This document shows positions 63,802 through 64,000 of a stretch of DNA of 64,000 nt, in pieces. The number at the start of each line of letters is the position of its first letter. The stretch's first letter is position 1. This stretch comes from Bacteroidaceae bacterium (GTDB taxonomy: Bacteria; Bacteroidota; Bacteroidia; Bacteroidales; Bacteroidaceae): NCBI GenBank assembly GCA_017483605.1, contig JAFUWG010000031.1:40334-104333 (forward strand). Reading direction: 5' to 3'. The notes below the pieces were generated by a model, which was given only the letters and a program-made list of their open reading frames with translations, had not been told where the DNA came from and did no database searches. The position numbers and the translations under genes were made by a program.

Positions 63802-63847
63802 AAAATCGCATACGTCGTATCATCCGTATGCGATTTTATGAATATTT
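63802..63847. terminator. Bidirectional hairpin
   Basis: AAAATCGCATACG (63802-63814) and CGTATGCGATTTT (63835-63847) form a 13-bp perfect stem with a T-run on both strands. It may end a minus-strand gene beyond the window or the plus-strand message. Confidence 0.65.
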
Positions 63848-63946
63848 AATAGGAAATGGGGGGATTGGGAAGTGAAATGCGACTGGATAATGTCAAAAGA
63901 TAGCGAGATACGTCACAAAGAGGCGAAGGGAAAGCCGTGGGGGAAT

Positions 63947-63983
63947 GTCCCGAAGGGACTACAGAACACAGACAGGCGGTGGT
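63947..63983. repeat. Solo REP-like repeat
   Basis: GTCCCGAAGGGACTACAGAA, then CACAGACAGGCGGTGG, corresponds to the outer repeat of the transposase element at 53746-53815 (inverted there: GTCCCGAAGGGAC, GACCACAGGCAGGTGGTG), with substitutions. No transposase gene is attached within the window. Confidence 0.7.
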
Positions 63984-64000
63984 CTTATCAGGCCTTCGGC

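Overview
The window looks like a chromosomal segment from a Bacteroidales bacterium, most plausibly Prevotella in the broad sense. The evidence is Bacteroidetes-type promoters (TTTG, about 20 bp, TAnnTTTG), type V pilus (fimbrillin) lipoproteins, C-terminal sorting domains typical of the type IX secretion system (T9SS), the family repertoire (DUF3575, DUF4298, DUF5106, DUF1015 linked to serine biosynthesis) and AsmA-like and S9 exported proteins. No rRNA, tRNA or CRISPR array was seen.

Layout. 1-5260: end of a polysaccharide-degradation cluster, a 5'-truncated GH43 enzyme followed by a GH2 glycosidase. 5398-9140: NAD synthetase and the ABC-F factor EttA. 9270-13892 (minus strand): Fic protein, DUF1015, YigZ and AsmA-like genes, closely spaced. 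14314-16395 (minus): a pair of secreted proteins (beta-helix-like, then a repeat protein with a T9SS-like tail). 16396-17732: 1.3 kb without a convincing gene but packed with repeats and hairpins. 17733-22795 (minus): serA, serC, corA, uxaB. 22976-23266: DUF4298.

23471-50466 is the centre of the window: one co-directional run of nine genes in about 27 kb, headed by a promoter with a nine-G tract. It encodes a DUF3575 outer-membrane protein, four fimbrillin-type lipoproteins, a FimB/Mfa2-type anchor, a 4079-residue T9SS-type protein built largely of VYGGG repeats, a 1680-residue relative without the sorting tail, and a DUF5106/thioredoxin-like protein. It reads as a pilus operon combined with giant surface adhesins.

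50529-54793: MATE exporter, truA, a small membrane protein, a REP-associated tyrosine transposase flanked by its own inverted REP-like repeats, and an EamA transporter. 55092-58112: ECF sigma factor, probable anti-sigma protein and a secreted protein of unknown function. 58247-62827: S9 prolyl oligopeptidase, PAP2 phosphatase/barrel protein and class II aldolase. 63208-63462: ribosomal protein L31 type B.

A second theme is intergenic. At least eight places carry short tandem arrays with a period of 21 to 23 bp (5288, 9156, 14061, 16911, 17547, 21246, 54816, 54897). Several consist of three 15-bp palindromes spaced exactly 23 bp apart. Most loci differ in sequence while the geometry is kept. 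I do not recognise this as a named element.
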